Below, piece after piece: positions 35,871 through 48,249 of a stretch of DNA of 64,000 nucleotides. How positions within the stretch are numbered: the first letter of the stretch is position 1; the number at the start of each line of letters is the position of its first letter. The position numbers and the translations under genes are program-made. The DNA comes from Crossaster papposus (taxonomy: Eukaryota > Echinodermata > Asteroidea > Velatida > Solasteridae): contig JBAIAA010000704.1 of the NCBI GenBank assembly GCA_037893245.1, positions 1-64,000 of the forward strand. The letters are read 5' to 3'. The notes below the pieces were generated by a model. That model saw nothing but the letters and a program-made list of their open reading frames with translations, did not search any database and was not told the DNA's origin.

Positions 35871-37766
35871 TATGTTGGCGGTCTATATCTCCCAAATTGT
35901 CAGTATCTTTGTTTGAGGGTGCTAGTCAGAAATCATAAACACCAGAATGCCCTGTGGCCAGATTTTTACGATACAACCTAGGAAGCGACATTGTGGGGAT
36001 CACTCAATGAAGATACGACTTTTTTTATTTTTTTATCATCCCCTGAAAAGAAAAATGCTTTGATTGGATGTGATTGACCATAGATTACAGAGGGAACCAA
36101 GTTAATAATTTTTTTCTCTAAAGCCATATGTTTTTTATTTCCTGTTCTATTAAATCTAGCCTTCAGAAATCTATACCCAAGAAGCAAATGCTATTGTCAT
36201 TATCAGCGCGTCAAGTTTATACCCATCACTTGCGAACCTGCAGAAATAGAATGGAGCTATGTTAATTTGTTTGAAGAGACTGTTTAGTGTTGCTTTTCAG
36301 CTCGTATTGATTCAAATGAAAATATGATATACGGTACATGTAGTGCTTTAAAACACGCAAAATGATGAAATATGAAGCTGTTGTTGAAAGTTTTTTATTT
36401 TTTATTTATTTTTTGCCCACACTGCATTTTAATTTGAGGATTTAAAAATATGAAGAAATTTTCTTCTCCGATGTTAACAATATCATAGACAAACTTGCCT
36501 AATCTGATTGTACATGATACATGTACCGGTAGATTGTATGTTTTCTTTACATTGCATGTACTTGCATTTCTTAAATTTGTGTAGCTTACATTAAGTTGAA
36601 AATGTTCTTTTCTTGTATAGTCTTTAATTCAGGTGGCTTAGTTAAATTACTGTGACATTGTCTCCAGATATCGTCAAGTACATGTAGTCTTGCCAAACCT
36701 CAGTAATGATGAGCTTCAAATTCACCAAGTTGCTCAGCACAGTTACCATATTAAAACCATATGGATGAAAAATTAGAACATTGTGATATTTAGCCCAGCA
36801 AACAAAAACGGAGAAAAATGAGGTGTCCGTAAATTGGGCTAAAAAATAGGTGCTGGATTGCCTGACGTGACGTGGGAGACTTGTTCAAAGAAATCCCCTA
36901 AAATAAGACTATTATTGCTTACAGTTAAAATAGTTATGTCAACGTCAAAATGTTTTCTTACCGATAATTTTTAGGATTTCCTTGAATTTGTTCAAGTCTT
37001 CCTCATCAGGCAACCATGCACCTACTTTTTAGCCCAATTTATGGACACATCGTTTTTCCCCTAAATATAACACTAAGCCACCTGACTATTTGTAACCCAG
37101 ACAGTTTTGAGTGCATGATTTATGCTAATTTAGTAATTGATCAATGCATTTTAACCAAAGAATTGTTTTCTTTGATTATTCATGCGCGTGTGTTTTCAAG
37201 TATCCAACTTTTTTGTGTGTGGCAACTGGCAACACCCAAGTAATTAGCTCCTGGATATTTGAGCCTTCGAGACCTTCGACAGTGAAGAGGGGTCACACGT
37301 GTATAGCATAGACCGGTCTGCCAAGGGCTACGAAGAGCCACTCTTGTTGGATCCTTTCTAGAATTCACGTCATGTCCAACAAACATCGATCTCTCCTTCT
37401 CTCCCTCTCTGCTGTCTTACCCCCTCACACCCCCCCCCCCAAAAAAAAAAAAATTCTCCAGTCTACCCCTACTCGGGAAATGGTACAGTCCTCATCTCTA
37501 AGGCTCTGGGATGAGGCGAAATGCATTCAGCTGGTCGGGCAATTTTTTCTTGGTTGGCTTTCCTGTTTCCCCGAGTCCAGTGCCGCGGTTTAGAGATTAT
37601 CGCTCAATCGGAATGAAGTCGTGGCTGTATAACCAGGGCTTCTAGCACACATTTCTCCATGCACACAAGCACGTGTGTTTATTGCCACTACTGCCAAAAA
37701 GTACAACAGTGCCACTCGCATTTAAAAAAGATAAAGAAAATATTTAGTAATAGCTGATCATTCCAT
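35871..37766. other. non-coding; possible promoter/5' UTR at the right end
   Basis: No exon before 37767. If that exon is a first exon, its promoter and 5' UTR lie somewhere in about 37250-37766, but I see no clear TATA element or initiator. Confidence 0.35.
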
Positions 37767-38166
37767 ATGACACACATGCAAACCATCAAGGAGGATGAGT
37801 TGAGGAACGGGATGAGTAACCACGACGACGGAGACGGGAATGAAGACGGAGATGGAGACGAAGACGTGGTGGACCCTAAGGAAATACTGGATGTCGGGGA
37901 CGCGGACCCGCCAACACCGACCGCGGTGGACATGCTGCAGGAGTTTGAACTGACCACAGCAGAGTGCACGTGCAGCTGTCCGATCTACTGCAATAACAAC
38001 GATGTGCCTTCCGGCTCGGTCTCGGTGCCCTCGGTGCCCTCGGTCCACCCCATGACGGTCACCATGTCCAACAACGGGGACGTGGTCAAGCAGAAGCGCA
38101 AGTCCCTCTGGAGCCGGTCGCAGCATTCGCGCCGGCTCAAGATGGTGGTGCCCGGCAAGAACGGAG
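37767..38166 (+). CDS. candidate first coding exon, acidic/basic protein of unknown family
   Basis: ATG at 37767 (or 37776) is preceded in frame by TGA with no AG acceptor between, so this should be a first coding exon. The frame is coding-like (GC-rich, unlike the flanks) for 133 codons and exits in phase 1 at the donor AG|GTGGGT (38167). The product begins with an acidic Asp/Gly/Glu run (DDGDGNEDGDGDED), continues with EILDVGDADPPTPTAVDMLQEF, a short Cys cluster (CTCSCPIYC), a Ser/Val/Pro linker and a basic tail KQKRKSLWSRSQHSRRLK. Neither start has a strong Kozak context. I do not recognise the family. The shared exit phase with the exon at 1261-1793 allows both to be alternative N termini of one gene. 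Past the donor the frame continues into low-complexity intron-like sequence. Confidence 0.55.
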
Positions 38167-38364
38167 GTGGGTTTTCTCTCTTGCACGTGATCAGAAGAGG
38201 CGGTCGGATTATTATTTTTGTTTCAAGGAGGAGGAGGGTTGTAGAATACATTAAACGAAACTCACTAGTTATTTGTAGCATTTCGTTCAGTCGTTTTCAA
38301 TCGTTTCATTTGTTCACTCATTTCTTGTCATTTCTTGTTTTTCAAGGTTACTTTATTTTGCTGG

Positions 38365-38560
38365 TTAACCCTTTAAACTCAGGCCCGTTTTCCCCTTTAA
38401 ACTCGGGCCCGTTTTCAAAGATTTTGTACGTGTTGCTAGTTTGTATATACAAATATCATTTACGTGTACAAATCCCATATAATTATGTATCATTGGAAAG
38501 CTTACAAATAGGGCTATATTTCGGGGGAATATTTGGACCCCCAGGAGCTTTGAGGGACTT
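38365..38560 (+). mobile_element. family C TTAA element, copy C1, right end missing
   Basis: TTAA-CCCTTTAAACTCAGGCCCG, with AAACTCNGGCCCGTTTTC duplicated, then GATTTTGTACGTGTTGC to GGACCCCCAGGAGCTTT. It matches C2 over about 170 bp but lacks the GGGTTAA terminus. Confidence 0.8.
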
Positions 38561-39310
38561 ATAAGACTTACAGTAGCAACATTTAGCAATTTTGTATTGA
38601 TCTTGGAAATAGCCCGGATCATTAAAAAAGATACGTTTTTCCTTTCTTCAAAATAGCCTAACATTTGAAATACACCACAATAAATGTAATAAATGATGTA
38701 ATAAATTAGCAAGGCCATCATTAAGTTATGAATGGACTAATTACAGTGATGATTAAATTGAAGTACCCCTCGCACTCTTACTCGCACGCACTTCACCCGT
38801 ATCCCCTACAATCTATTAGCCTTGACCGTAACTCCCTAAGGTGGTAAACAAATATCAAAGAAAAAAGTGCCGAAATACTAGTACTAGCCCATGTATACAC
38901 AGTATTTTCACCTGTCGCACTTGTACTAATCATGTTGTCTCTGTTTAATCGTTGGCGCCACCTGCTCAACTGGTTAATTGATTAATTTTGTCTGTGATTG
39001 ATTCCCCTCTTGGGAGGGAAGGGGGTGGGGAGAGGGATGCCAGCAAGCTTGTTAGATGTCTATCTCAAGTTAGCAGTGTTTTAGGGAGTAGACAAACGTA
39101 CTTGGCTTTTTTTTTTAACCACATGTCCTTCATTATTCCCCGCTGCTGCCTTTGATGTGTCTTCTATGTAATGTTAGTTTGATGGATCTCTAGTACTTGT
39201 GTAGTGTAAACTTCCTGTTTGACAAGCTATTGCCAGGTGGCATGGCGCACTAATGGTGGTGTTCAATTTTGATTCGCAGTGTATTTTTCCTTTTCACACT
39301 CGAGTTATTT
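38561..39310. other. non-coding
   Basis: AT-rich intervening sequence with no repeat or gene that I can support. Confidence 0.4.
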
Positions 39311-39543
39311 TTAACGCCAGATGACGAATATAAACGCAAAGTTTTCCCCAGATTCAAAACGGATGACGCATAAACAGGCCACAAGCAAGGCCGGAAATTT
39401 GTCAGCAGCGAGCAAGGCTGGAAATGCGTGGGTGTGCTTCCCGGTACTGGCGGCCTGAACCTGCTTTGGATCGAGTTTCGTTAAAAAATAATCCCGCGCG
39501 TCAGCTCGGTGATGTTAAAATAATCCCGGCGCGAACTGGTTAA
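39311..39543 (+). mobile_element. family B MITE, copy B4
   Basis: The left end TTAA-CGCCAGATGACG has lost part of the terminal repeat. The right end CCCGGCGCGAACTGG-TTAA is intact. Confidence 0.85.
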
Positions 39544-39746
39544 CCAGTTCGTGTCGGATGCCGTGTATACATGCAGATTTTTTTTCTTCGGAATTCTAAA
39601 CGGTTGACGGATAAGCACGTCACGAGCAAGGGCTGTAAATATCTGTCGGAGACCAGCTCGCAGTGTGCGAGGCCGGACATTTATATCAGGTTGTGCTACC
39701 CACAGATTGGTAAAATGTGCGAATATTCACGGCACGAACTGGTTAA
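39540..39746 (+). mobile_element. family B MITE, copy B5, sharing TTAA with B4
   Basis: TTAA-CCAGTTCGTGTCGGATG to CACGGCACGAACTGG-TTAA. Its left TTAA is the right TTAA of B4. The body is more diverged and shorter. Confidence 0.85.
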
Positions 39747-39810
39747 ACAGTTTCTTATTTCCTTGTATTTGAAGACTATAACTTAGGCTGCAGGATTTGT
39801 ACATGGGGGT

Positions 39811-39960
39811 TCATGTTGGCATAGCGGTTTTTATTTCCATGCCTTCCCACCGCTGTGAACCGGGTTCGAGTCCCGTCTGGCAGGGGCGAGTATGTGGATT
39901 GGGTTTTTTAGTTTCTGCCTGATCCGTGTGTTTCTCCCAGAATAAACCATTGCTATGACG
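39811..39960 (+). mobile_element. tRNA-derived SINE
   Basis: A-box-like TTGGCATAGCGG (39816) and B-box GGGTTCGAGTCCC (39863) lie about 45 bp apart, followed by a non-tRNA body with GTGGATTGGGTTTTTTAGTTTC. A second copy on the opposite strand at 56461-56560 shares both the head and GGATTGGGTTTTCAGT. Confidence 0.7.
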
Positions 39961-40783
39961 TAACTCTATTGTTAAAAGTGTAAATTTGTATCTACCGGTA
40001 GTACAGATCTTTTAGTCAAATGTGGATTCGGAAAGTCTACGAATCCCAACTTTTCCAACTGCCCTGTGAACAACTTATCGCAAAATAAGTGCATGTTTGA
40101 TCACAGGAAATGTAGCACAATTGTTTTAGCATTTTAACACTGACATTGAAACACAATTTAAGAAATGTATACTATAGTTTGAATAAAAAACATCAGTGAA
40201 CTATCCATGTTGGCGCCGAGGACTCTGAGGCGTTGGCCTATCTCGCACAAACAGATTTATAATGCTGTAATACATGTACTGGGTTGTACAGGTGTAGTAG
40301 AGTTAGGAATCGTCGCTGGAACTCGTGCAATGCAGTACATGCTAATCTGATGTCCATCAGGAAAGCCCGCAGTTATAACTGCAGTGATTTCATTAATTTC
40401 CTGCACAGTAAGATACGGATATTTATCTGTAACTTGGTCAGACGCAATGCGTCATTTGGGTGATAAAATCATCATATACATGATGCATAACCCACGCAAG
40501 AGCGGTTAACAATTGTTAATATGCTGGATGGTGGAATTTCATGAATGTTTAATAACTTCCCTGGAATTTTTTTTAAAAGATTTTCATTTCTGAAAAATAC
40601 TGGATCTGCATGTATCATAATGCAACTGTAATCATGGATTATGTGTAATTGTTTACATACACTGTACGCGTTGCATATACACTGTACATCTACATGTAGG
40701 CCGGTTTTTTGAGTCTCAAAATGGCAAGCATTTCGTAGCAGTAGTGAGAGTTGGAAGGTAATGTCATGTGTAACACAGACCAA
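39961..40783. other. non-coding
   Basis: No gene or shared repeat supported. Confidence 0.4.
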
Positions 40784-41199
40784 ATGTGACCCACCCCACA
40801 AAAAAGAGTGACATTTAGAAAGTCCACAACGTCAGCTTTCATTTGGTATTGAGCCAATTCATAGCCCCTCCTGTTCTGGAGATATGACGCGTTTACATAT
40901 TGATTACTGCCTTGGAGTTCGAATTGCACAAAAGGCTTTGAAATAGCCGGCTCTGCTGTACATGGGGTAAAACAGAACGATGCACACAAATTTTTATTTT
41001 TTTATTTCTACTTTATTTATCAAAATCAACATTTCTTAGAATGAAACCTGAAACTGTAGGTATTAAAGATGTAATTCATGAAAAAATAAAAATGAAAATC
41101 ACATTTTTATGAAATGTTTATCCTCTCAACGTTGAGTGGGCAATTACATGATAATGCACAGCGCGAATTTCTACCCTTTTTTTGTAGAGCCGGTCACAA
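40784..41199. mobile_element. family F element, copy F3
   Basis: Starts ATGTGACCCACCCCACAAAAA and ends TTTTTTTGTAGAGCCGGTCACA, imperfect inverted ends. The interior shares TAAGCTTTCATTTGGTA-like and GATATGACG-(C/T)GTTT words with F1, and the AGCCGGCTCTG region with F4. Confidence 0.7.
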
Positions 41200-41377
41200 A
41201 TTTGTTTGATAGACTGAATTTGACACATGAATCATAAAAACTAATTACAATTTGTAGGCATCACACTAGACAAATTTCTGATAATATCACTTCCCCTGAC
41301 TGCTTTAGTTTTCTGAAGTGTATCCTCTATCCCCACAGATCTCATCGTTGGAAGGCCTCAATCGGTCCATTAATCAT

Positions 41378-41624
41378 CAGGGGCCAATTTCATAGAGCTG
41401 CTTAAGCACAACATTTTGCTCAAGCACAAAAACACTTGCTTAATAAATCAGGTAAGGAGCCAAAATTCCATGCGATTGTTATGCCAAGCTAACAACAGAT
41501 AAGTACCAATCACAAGCAATATACATACCATGGAGTTATGGCTGGTAAGCTGGTTTTACTAAGTAATAATGTTTTGTGCTTAAGCAGTTTTTTATGCTTA
41601 AGCAGCTCTATGAAATTGGTTTCA
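41378..41624. mobile_element. GGGGCC foldback MITE
   Basis: CAGGGGCCAATTTCATAGAGC on the left and GCTTAAGCAGCTCTATGAAATTGG on the right (complementary), with an interior of TTAAGCAC/GTGCTTAA motifs. Confidence 0.82.
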
Positions 41625-42178
41625 GATTTTAGCAGTCATCCAAAACAACCTGTATTCTCTTGTGTACACAAAATTCCTGAGTATCCAACCAACTAGGACG
41701 GCATGTTGCGAGATTTGCGAGAGGGGAATTAAAGTCATGGCAAATGTTCTCTCGGCATATTGAGATCTATCATTTGTCATCCACTCCTCTGTTTAGGTTG
41801 TCTGAGTATCATACGTTGGTTTAAACGGAGCCGTCTGATATATGTGGACAAGTTAATTTGTGCGACGCCGCGTGTCAGCCAATCAGAGACCACTATGACT
41901 GTGGTGCAGAAATCTGGACAAAGCTGCTGATTGGCAAATTTGGCTGCCGTGTTTTTGCAACATAGCAACGGGTAACGGAAGACGCGATATCGCGATGGAA
42001 AGCGTCTGCTGAATGGACAGAATCTTGAGGTTTAAGAGGCAGTCTTGTTTTGCATAATTAATCACCGAATCTTCTTGCATATCAGAGACGTTCATCTAAC
42101 GAGCGGATATTCCATAGACTACTGTTTAGGATCCTCCTTCAACAAACATTTTAATGCTTCCCTTTCCCTGTATCTCTT

Positions 42179-42420
42179 TTAACTGTTGGATACACGCAAA
42201 GTTGTTTACTAAATTCAAAACGGATGACAGATAAACACGTCACGAGCAAGGCCGGAAATATCTGGTCAGCGACCGGCTTGCAGCGAGCGAGGCCGGAAAT
42301 ATCAGGGTGTGCTTCCCACGGATACTGGCCTGAGCCCATCTCGGACCTAAGTTTGTGAAAAACAATCCCGCGCCTGGGCCCAGTCAATGTCCAAATAATC
42401 CTGGCGCGGAACTCACTGGG
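42179..42420 (+). mobile_element. family B MITE, copy B6, degraded
   Basis: AATTCAAAACGGATGACAGATAAACACGTC, GCAAGGCCGGAAATATC and GGGTGTGCTTCCCACGG identify the family. Both terminal repeats are eroded (TTAA only at the left). Confidence 0.8.
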
Positions 42421-43878
42421 AAAAATGTTTAAGTTGGTGTTTTTGTGAGCCGGTGTTTTTTTTGCCAGCCGTTTAAAACCACCCAGGTAATTTATGAATA
42501 ATGATGAATAAAACCCGCTCTACCGGTACGTGTTGTTTAACATTGTCACATATGTTTCTTGAGTGTCATTTTTGTATCATATGGTGCATCTTTACGCAAC
42601 ATTACATTCCTCTCCAGGGACCTTGGATGGCAGCTGATTATCCAGTTCGAACGGTGGATATTAGAAGTGTAGAGTTATTTCTGGCAATGAATTGTCAGCA
42701 TTACCGGTAATAAAATGTCTCGGATTTGATGACTGCAGGTATCAAGTTTAATTTGACAGTTTAATGTGACAGGCCTCGGAAAAACAAATTGCTGCATGAT
42801 TTTGATGTGTGATTCATTGCAGGGATTTGTGCATAAATGGCTTATTTTTGTGTTCTTGGGCAAGATGTTTTACTGCAATTTGATATTGAGAAAGATGCTC
42901 GAAAGCCGAGTTGCTTACTGTGTAAATACCTATAATTACAGAAATACGAGTTCTATCACTGGCCCCCAGTAATTCAGAATTATTGGAAAAATAACCAGAC
43001 GGATAATTTGACCGATAATTTGACTTGAAAGTGCTTTAACCTGGTAATGAAGAAATCGCATAATCCTTCGATTCTAATGTTACAAGCTCATCTATCCCAA
43101 CATCTTGTTTTTCATTTTCAATCCGAGTCCATGCACAGGTAATTCGAGACTTCCTAGTTTTCTGCGTTTTTTCCCCTCGATTGGTGCATTCCGTTGAACA
43201 GTGGCTTTTTTTTCTTCCCTCCGTCCGGAAAATCCTATACATATAATCTTCCATGACTGATGGAAGGTAGAAAGAAACATGCTTGATAAAAGAAAGAAAA
43301 AGAAAGGAAAAAAAAAAAAAAAAAAAAATGAGGAAAAAGGGAGAAAGAGAATAAGGAGCTACACAACAAAGCGAGGGAGCTGTTTGGGGAAATAGATAAT
43401 CAATTCCGGAATCAGTTACGGAAGAGATCCTTTCTCTCCCGGGCAGAATGGGGGGATGGAAAGCGTAGCAATACGGCTTGATTTCATTAAGATCTTGCAC
43501 AGATTTTTTAAGTCTTTTAGCTAGGTGGGGTTGGGATACTGAGGAGGATGAATAGGGATCTGTGAGTTATCCCCCCTCAAAAAAATAAAAATAAATAAAA
43601 ATAAAAATAAAAAATACAGTAATATAAAGAAATATAAAATAATAATAATAGACTTTATCACATAATATCGCATCATGTGATATTACACCCTCACATAACA
43701 TACTACGCTGCAAAAGAGAACAGTCAATGGTCAATATTTTTATTGTTTTTTAATTGGATATGAGTTGTTATACAATAAACACATGATCGTTCTAAACCAA
43801 AAATACAGTATCCAAGACAAGGTACAATGTACATAACGATGCTGTTTGTTGAACATTATTATTAATAGTTATGGCTGT
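42421..43878. other. non-coding
   Basis: A-rich microsatellite at 43297-43328 and AAAAT/AAATA repeats at 43578-43645. No supported exon. Confidence 0.4.
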
Positions 43879-44092
43879 TTAACCCTTCAAACTCAGGCCT
43901 GTTTTCGAAGATTTTGTACGTGTTGCTAGTTTGTATATACAAATATCATTTACAGTGTACAAATCCCATATGAATATGTATCATTAGAAAGCTTACAAAT
44001 AGGGCTATATTTTGGGGGAATATTTGGACCCCCAGGAGCTTTTAAGAGACTAAAATGTCAGATGTAGCGCGGGGCTGAGTGCAAAGGGTTAA
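43879..44092 (+). mobile_element. family C TTAA element, copy C2, complete
   Basis: TTAA-CCCTTCAAACTCAGGCC to GGGGCTGAGTGCAAAGGG-TTAA. The inverted ends CCCTTNNNACTCAG/CTGAGTNNNAAGGG are clear. The 206-bp body has no ORF. TTAACCC termini resemble piggyBac-type MITEs (inference). Confidence 0.88.
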
Positions 44093-44095
44093 AGT

Positions 44096-44390
44096 TTACA
44101 TTTATCAACGTGTCGCAAAAGCAAAATATCGAGAAAAAAGCCTTTGAAGTTTCGAGTTTTGTACATGTGATGTAGAAAAATGATTTTCCTGAAAAAACAC
44201 TTTTATGGCACTACTTCCCTACTATTTCTTAACGAAATATACATGTAGTTAGTAGCCATACCAAAGATTACAATTATCAATGATTCGGAAAATTTATAAA
44301 AAATCTCCCGTTATTCATTATTGTGTAGTTTTCTCCACTAGACATGTACCCTGTGCCAAGTTCTGCCTCATTTTGCCAGAACGGCTCCGA
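44096..44390. repeat. dispersed repeat shared (inverted) with 46870-47100
   Basis: CATTTATCAACGTGTCGCAAAAG, GCCTTTGAAGTTTCGAGTTTTG and TTCTGCCTCATTTTGCCAGAACG have counterparts at 46870-47100, most of them reversed. Confidence 0.5.
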
Positions 44391-45016
44391 AATGCAGCTG
44401 GCATGGCTTTCGAATACTACTTTATTGGTGCCCTAGAATTCCTTCGTGTAAATTTTGACCTATTCAAATCTATTCTACTAAACCCGCCTGAGTTGTAATT
44501 TCCTTCTCTTTGACCAAAACTGATTGCGACAATCATCTGCATTCAAGACGACCTCGGTATACACTTCATTTTTTTCTTCTCAGAGCGCACCGAATAAAAA
44601 AAAAAAAAAAAAAAGCGATTCTCACAGGTACTTGCCCTCGCAGGTTTAACGGCGAAAACACGGAATTACATTACCCTATAACCGAAGAGCCGAAAGGAAT
44701 TGGTCAGGAAAACCTCGGTCACGTCATCAAAGCCAATATTGACTAGGATTCTTTCAAACAGGTGCGGGATTTTGAAGCGCGTGTGTGCCGGGGATACCTT
44801 ATCGTCGACTCTCTCGCGTTTCAGTCTCCAAACAAACCAAAAACAAAAGCCACTAAAAAAAAAAAAACACAGGCAATCTCTAAATGGTTTCCTCTTTAGT
44901 GTTGGCAGATCATGGGGCTGTGCATCAGAGCCGAAGTACCGGACTATGGATGTCAGGAACTGATTCCAGATTATGGAATCCTGTACCTGTAAACCAACTT
45001 TACAAACTACATAGTA
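44391..45016. other. non-coding
   Basis: Two A-runs (44597-44614, 44855-44868). No gene supported. Confidence 0.4.
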
Positions 45017-45242
45017 TTAAGCCGCGTTCGCATTGGACTTAATATTGTCAAATGTTACGGTACGTGATTGTCAAAGTTCACGGTGTTAAATCATCCGCTA
45101 GAAGCTTGGGCCTGTAGATCTTACTGTTGCGGAGGGTAAAATGGACAATTTGACAGTGTTACCGCCTGTCCGCATTGGATTTAATTTGGTTAAGTTCTCC
45201 GTAGGTTTTACCAAAAAAAAGTCCAATGCGAACGCGGCTTAA
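45017..45242. mobile_element. family D TTAA foldback, copy D1
   Basis: TTAA-GCCGCGTTCGCATTGGACTT on the left and AAGTCCAATGCGAACGCGGC-TTAA on the right are perfect complements. Weaker internal complementarity (GTCAAATGTTACGG etc.). Confidence 0.9.
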
Positions 45243-45549
45243 AATGATAAAAAATTTGTTGGGATATTTTTTTTTTTTTTTTTTTTATAAATGAAACCAG
45301 GCTACAGAGGAAAACAAAATATATTTTAAATTGATGACACTCTTGATTTGTTTTAAAGCTGAGCTCACTGTATTAAACACTTCCATTTAGCATGTTATAG
45401 TGTGGGCTTCTATGAACAAGCAAAAAAAGGACCTTATGAGATTTTAATTTTGTGGTTGGGTTTCTTTGACCCTATGTGGGGTAGGAAACCCCATTTTTCT
45501 TACACATAACCTGAATCCTGCAAAAGTCAAGGGGGGGGGGGGGTAGTAG

Positions 45550-45963
45550 GGGGAAAACTAGCCCAGGTTGGACTCCTTCGTTGTGTACAACGCGACGGAG
45601 TCCAGGGTATCAATGTATCCTGCCATAGCGAAAAATTGTACAACTTTTTTTTCTTCATATTTTTACCTGATGAAGGAAGCCGAAATCTCGCTTATGTCTT
45701 CTTTGTGTCTGGAACTACAGATCGTCATGGGTTATTAAAAGTTAATGTGTCTTTAGGCAACTTATTTACAGAAAATAAATTGCAAATCCACGCTTTTGGA
45801 ACGTGAACATCATGTACGAACTCTACAATCCTTACATGCGTGCACAGGTACCCGGCAGCCTCATCAGTTGTAAATTTTTTCGCTATGGCAGGATACATTG
45901 ATACCCTGGACGTCAGTCGTAACGCAATGAAGAACTTCGTCCAACCTGGGCTAGGGGAAAACC
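45550..45963. repeat. foldback with ~90-bp arms
   Basis: Arm 45558-45648 (CTAGCCCAGGTTGGA to AGCGAAAAATTGTACAAC) is the imperfect complement of 45867-45954, including GGTATCAATGTATCCTGCC. The loop is about 220 bp. The open frame 45725-46126 lies partly in it and is not supported as a gene. Confidence 0.8.
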
Positions 45964-46072
45964 AGGTATTACATGTATCTGAAGCATTCCTGTCCTTAGT
46001 GTTGCTTTGTGCACTTAGATACATGTAGAGTAGTGCAAATGAAGAGTGAAGATTTCCCCCGGGCAAACAAAA

Positions 46073-46490
46073 TATGTGACCCACTCTGCAAAAATGAGTC
46101 TGATGTGTTAAAAATGTTTTTTTCAATTGTACAGTTGGTCGGGAAAAGCAGGAAATAAGCTTTCATTTGATATATGGCACAACGCTGTAGTGTAATGCAT
46201 TGGTCTTTTACAATTTTGGAAAATTTGCTTTTTCTCAGTTATACTCAAAATGTCTTTGAGAGAAATGAAGATTTACAATTGTAGTGCTTCATCAGATGCT
46301 ATGGTATAAGAGAATGACAAAACCTGTATTTAATTTAATTTAGGGATCAAAACAATCTTTTCAATCGATCAGATCTGAAAATATATGTGTTGGAGAAACC
46401 AAAATGCCTTAAAACTAGAGACAATAAACAGCCCTTTACGTAAAAATGTATTTTCCGACATCAGACTCATTTTTGCAGAGCGGGTCATAT
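46073..46490. mobile_element. family F element, copy F2
   Basis: TATGTGACCCACTCTGCAAA and the complement of GCAGAGCGGGTCATATA form inverted ends of about 34 bp (AAAATGAGTCTGATG shared). Confidence 0.8.
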
Positions 46491-47570
46491 ATAATAGCTT
46501 GACACGTTGATGAGGACTGTTTCACCTGGCGCGCGCTGTGTGGCCCAAGAGCTGCTAATACCAGGTGCTAGTTTTAATCTTTCTGTGTAGCAGCGTGCTG
46601 GTTCGTGTTATAGCTCAGACAGGTGATTATTTGTGACGGATTCTAGCGAAATACGATTGAACTGGGGACAGGTCAAGTTGGAGAAAACTGCCAAATAATA
46701 AATAATGGGTTTTGTTTTTTTTTAATTTATTTTTGTAATATTTTTTTGATATTTTAAAAATATTTTTGTAAATAATATTTGTTATCTTTGGTATGTCTAC
46801 TAACTATATTTTGTTAAGAATTAGTATGGAACTACTGGAATCACTATCGGTGTTTTTAAGGAAAAATAATTGGCATGATTTTTCCATATCACAGATGTAC
46901 AAAAGTCGAAATTTCAAAAGCCTTTTTCTAATCATTTTACTTTTGCGAGTTGATAAATGCAAATTTTAAACAGCCATAACTTGTTCATGGATTGTCCGAT
47001 TGAAGCGCAACAAACAGTCTTGTAAGGAGAATTTTATCTAATACCTGAGAACCCTAATTTCAACCTCTGCCCAGTTCTGTCTCATTTTGCCAGAACATTA
47101 TGTTCCTCGGGAATATTCATCTGTTTAGTCACTATCGGTTTGTAGGTTTATGGAAAAGAGTTAACGATGCGATGCGCCAGTCTGTGGTTTTTCAGTGCTG
47201 TCTCGAGTGTGGGGCCCCCGCAAGAGGGTTCGGAGGCTCAAAATTATCGGGATTTACAGTACACAATAAGTACTATAGGTATCTGTAAGCATCACTCTAA
47301 GCATCACAACAATTGTGGTTGCAAAATACTGTGTACAAATTCACATCTTGGGTCAAAACGTTAAAATGAAGATAACTTCAACGATTTATATATGTATATG
47401 TAACCCAGAATGTGAATTTGGAAGAGGATGTGAATTTGGAGCATTTGGATGTGATTTGGGAAATTGTTGAAATAGCATCCTGTTCCTGGCTGTGTCCGCT
47501 TTGATTGCAAAATCACATCATGCCCATACATTCCTAGTTACCACTTAAGACTGCCCATACTTAGCAGAGT
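46491..47570. other. non-coding, includes repeat partner of 44096
   Basis: 46870-47100 is related to 44096-44390. The rest is AT-rich. Confidence 0.4.
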
Positions 47571-47946
47571 TTAAGGTAGGACACACCATTTACAGATATC
47601 GGGAGAAAAATTATTACTAAATTATTTAGAATTGTCTTACTTTTTTGAAAGTAAATAATGATTCTAGACATCTAGCCAAATGAGTGCGCTAGATATCCTG
47701 TAATTGTTCCGAAAAATTGAATTTTATTTAACGAAATGTACGATCGCCGGACGGCAATCGCGAAAAAAAACCCCAAGAACCACTGCTCAACGCCGGTTGA
47801 AAACGAACGCCGTTTTTCTTGCTTTCTTCTGCATCTATGATTGTAAAACTTAGAACAGATCAGTTAAATGATATTTACTACAAATTACAACCTCTAAATC
47901 CACCCTTTCCCGATATTTCGATTATCAATGGTGTATCCTACCTTAA
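47571..47946 (-). mobile_element. family A MITE, copy A5
   Basis: TTAA-GGTAGGACACACCATTTAC to AATGGTGTATCCTACC-TTAA. Here the A/T usually found between TTAA and GGTAGG is absent at both ends. Confidence 0.9.
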
Positions 47947-48249
47947 AAGTCAGGGTTTTGTTTCTCCATCGTCGTTGGTTTGATTTTGGCTTTTCGGTGT
48001 CTAGACAGCTCGGTTTTTAGTCAATGTTGGGCCGCGAGTAAAAGTGATGTTAATGAGCTGATGTCGTGCCATTCCCGGTATAATGCTGTCTGAAGTAGGG
48101 GGCCTTGTAAGAGGGTAGGAGGCTCAGAACAGGGTATGGCCAATGCACACAGTTTGGTTGAATGTGTTTTGAGGCTTTGCATGGTGAGGAATACTGCTTG
48201 GGTTAACGATTGTGGATACTCTGCGGAGGACTATAGGTAATACATGTGG

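Noticed and set aside
37767-38564. Full 265-codon reading through 38564
   Set aside because: Past the GTGGGT donor at 38167 the sequence becomes hydrophobic low-complexity and runs into a family C transposon, so the extension is intron.
45725-46126. 133-codon minus-strand open frame
   Set aside because: Lies across a foldback arm and a family F end; no domain or splice evidence.
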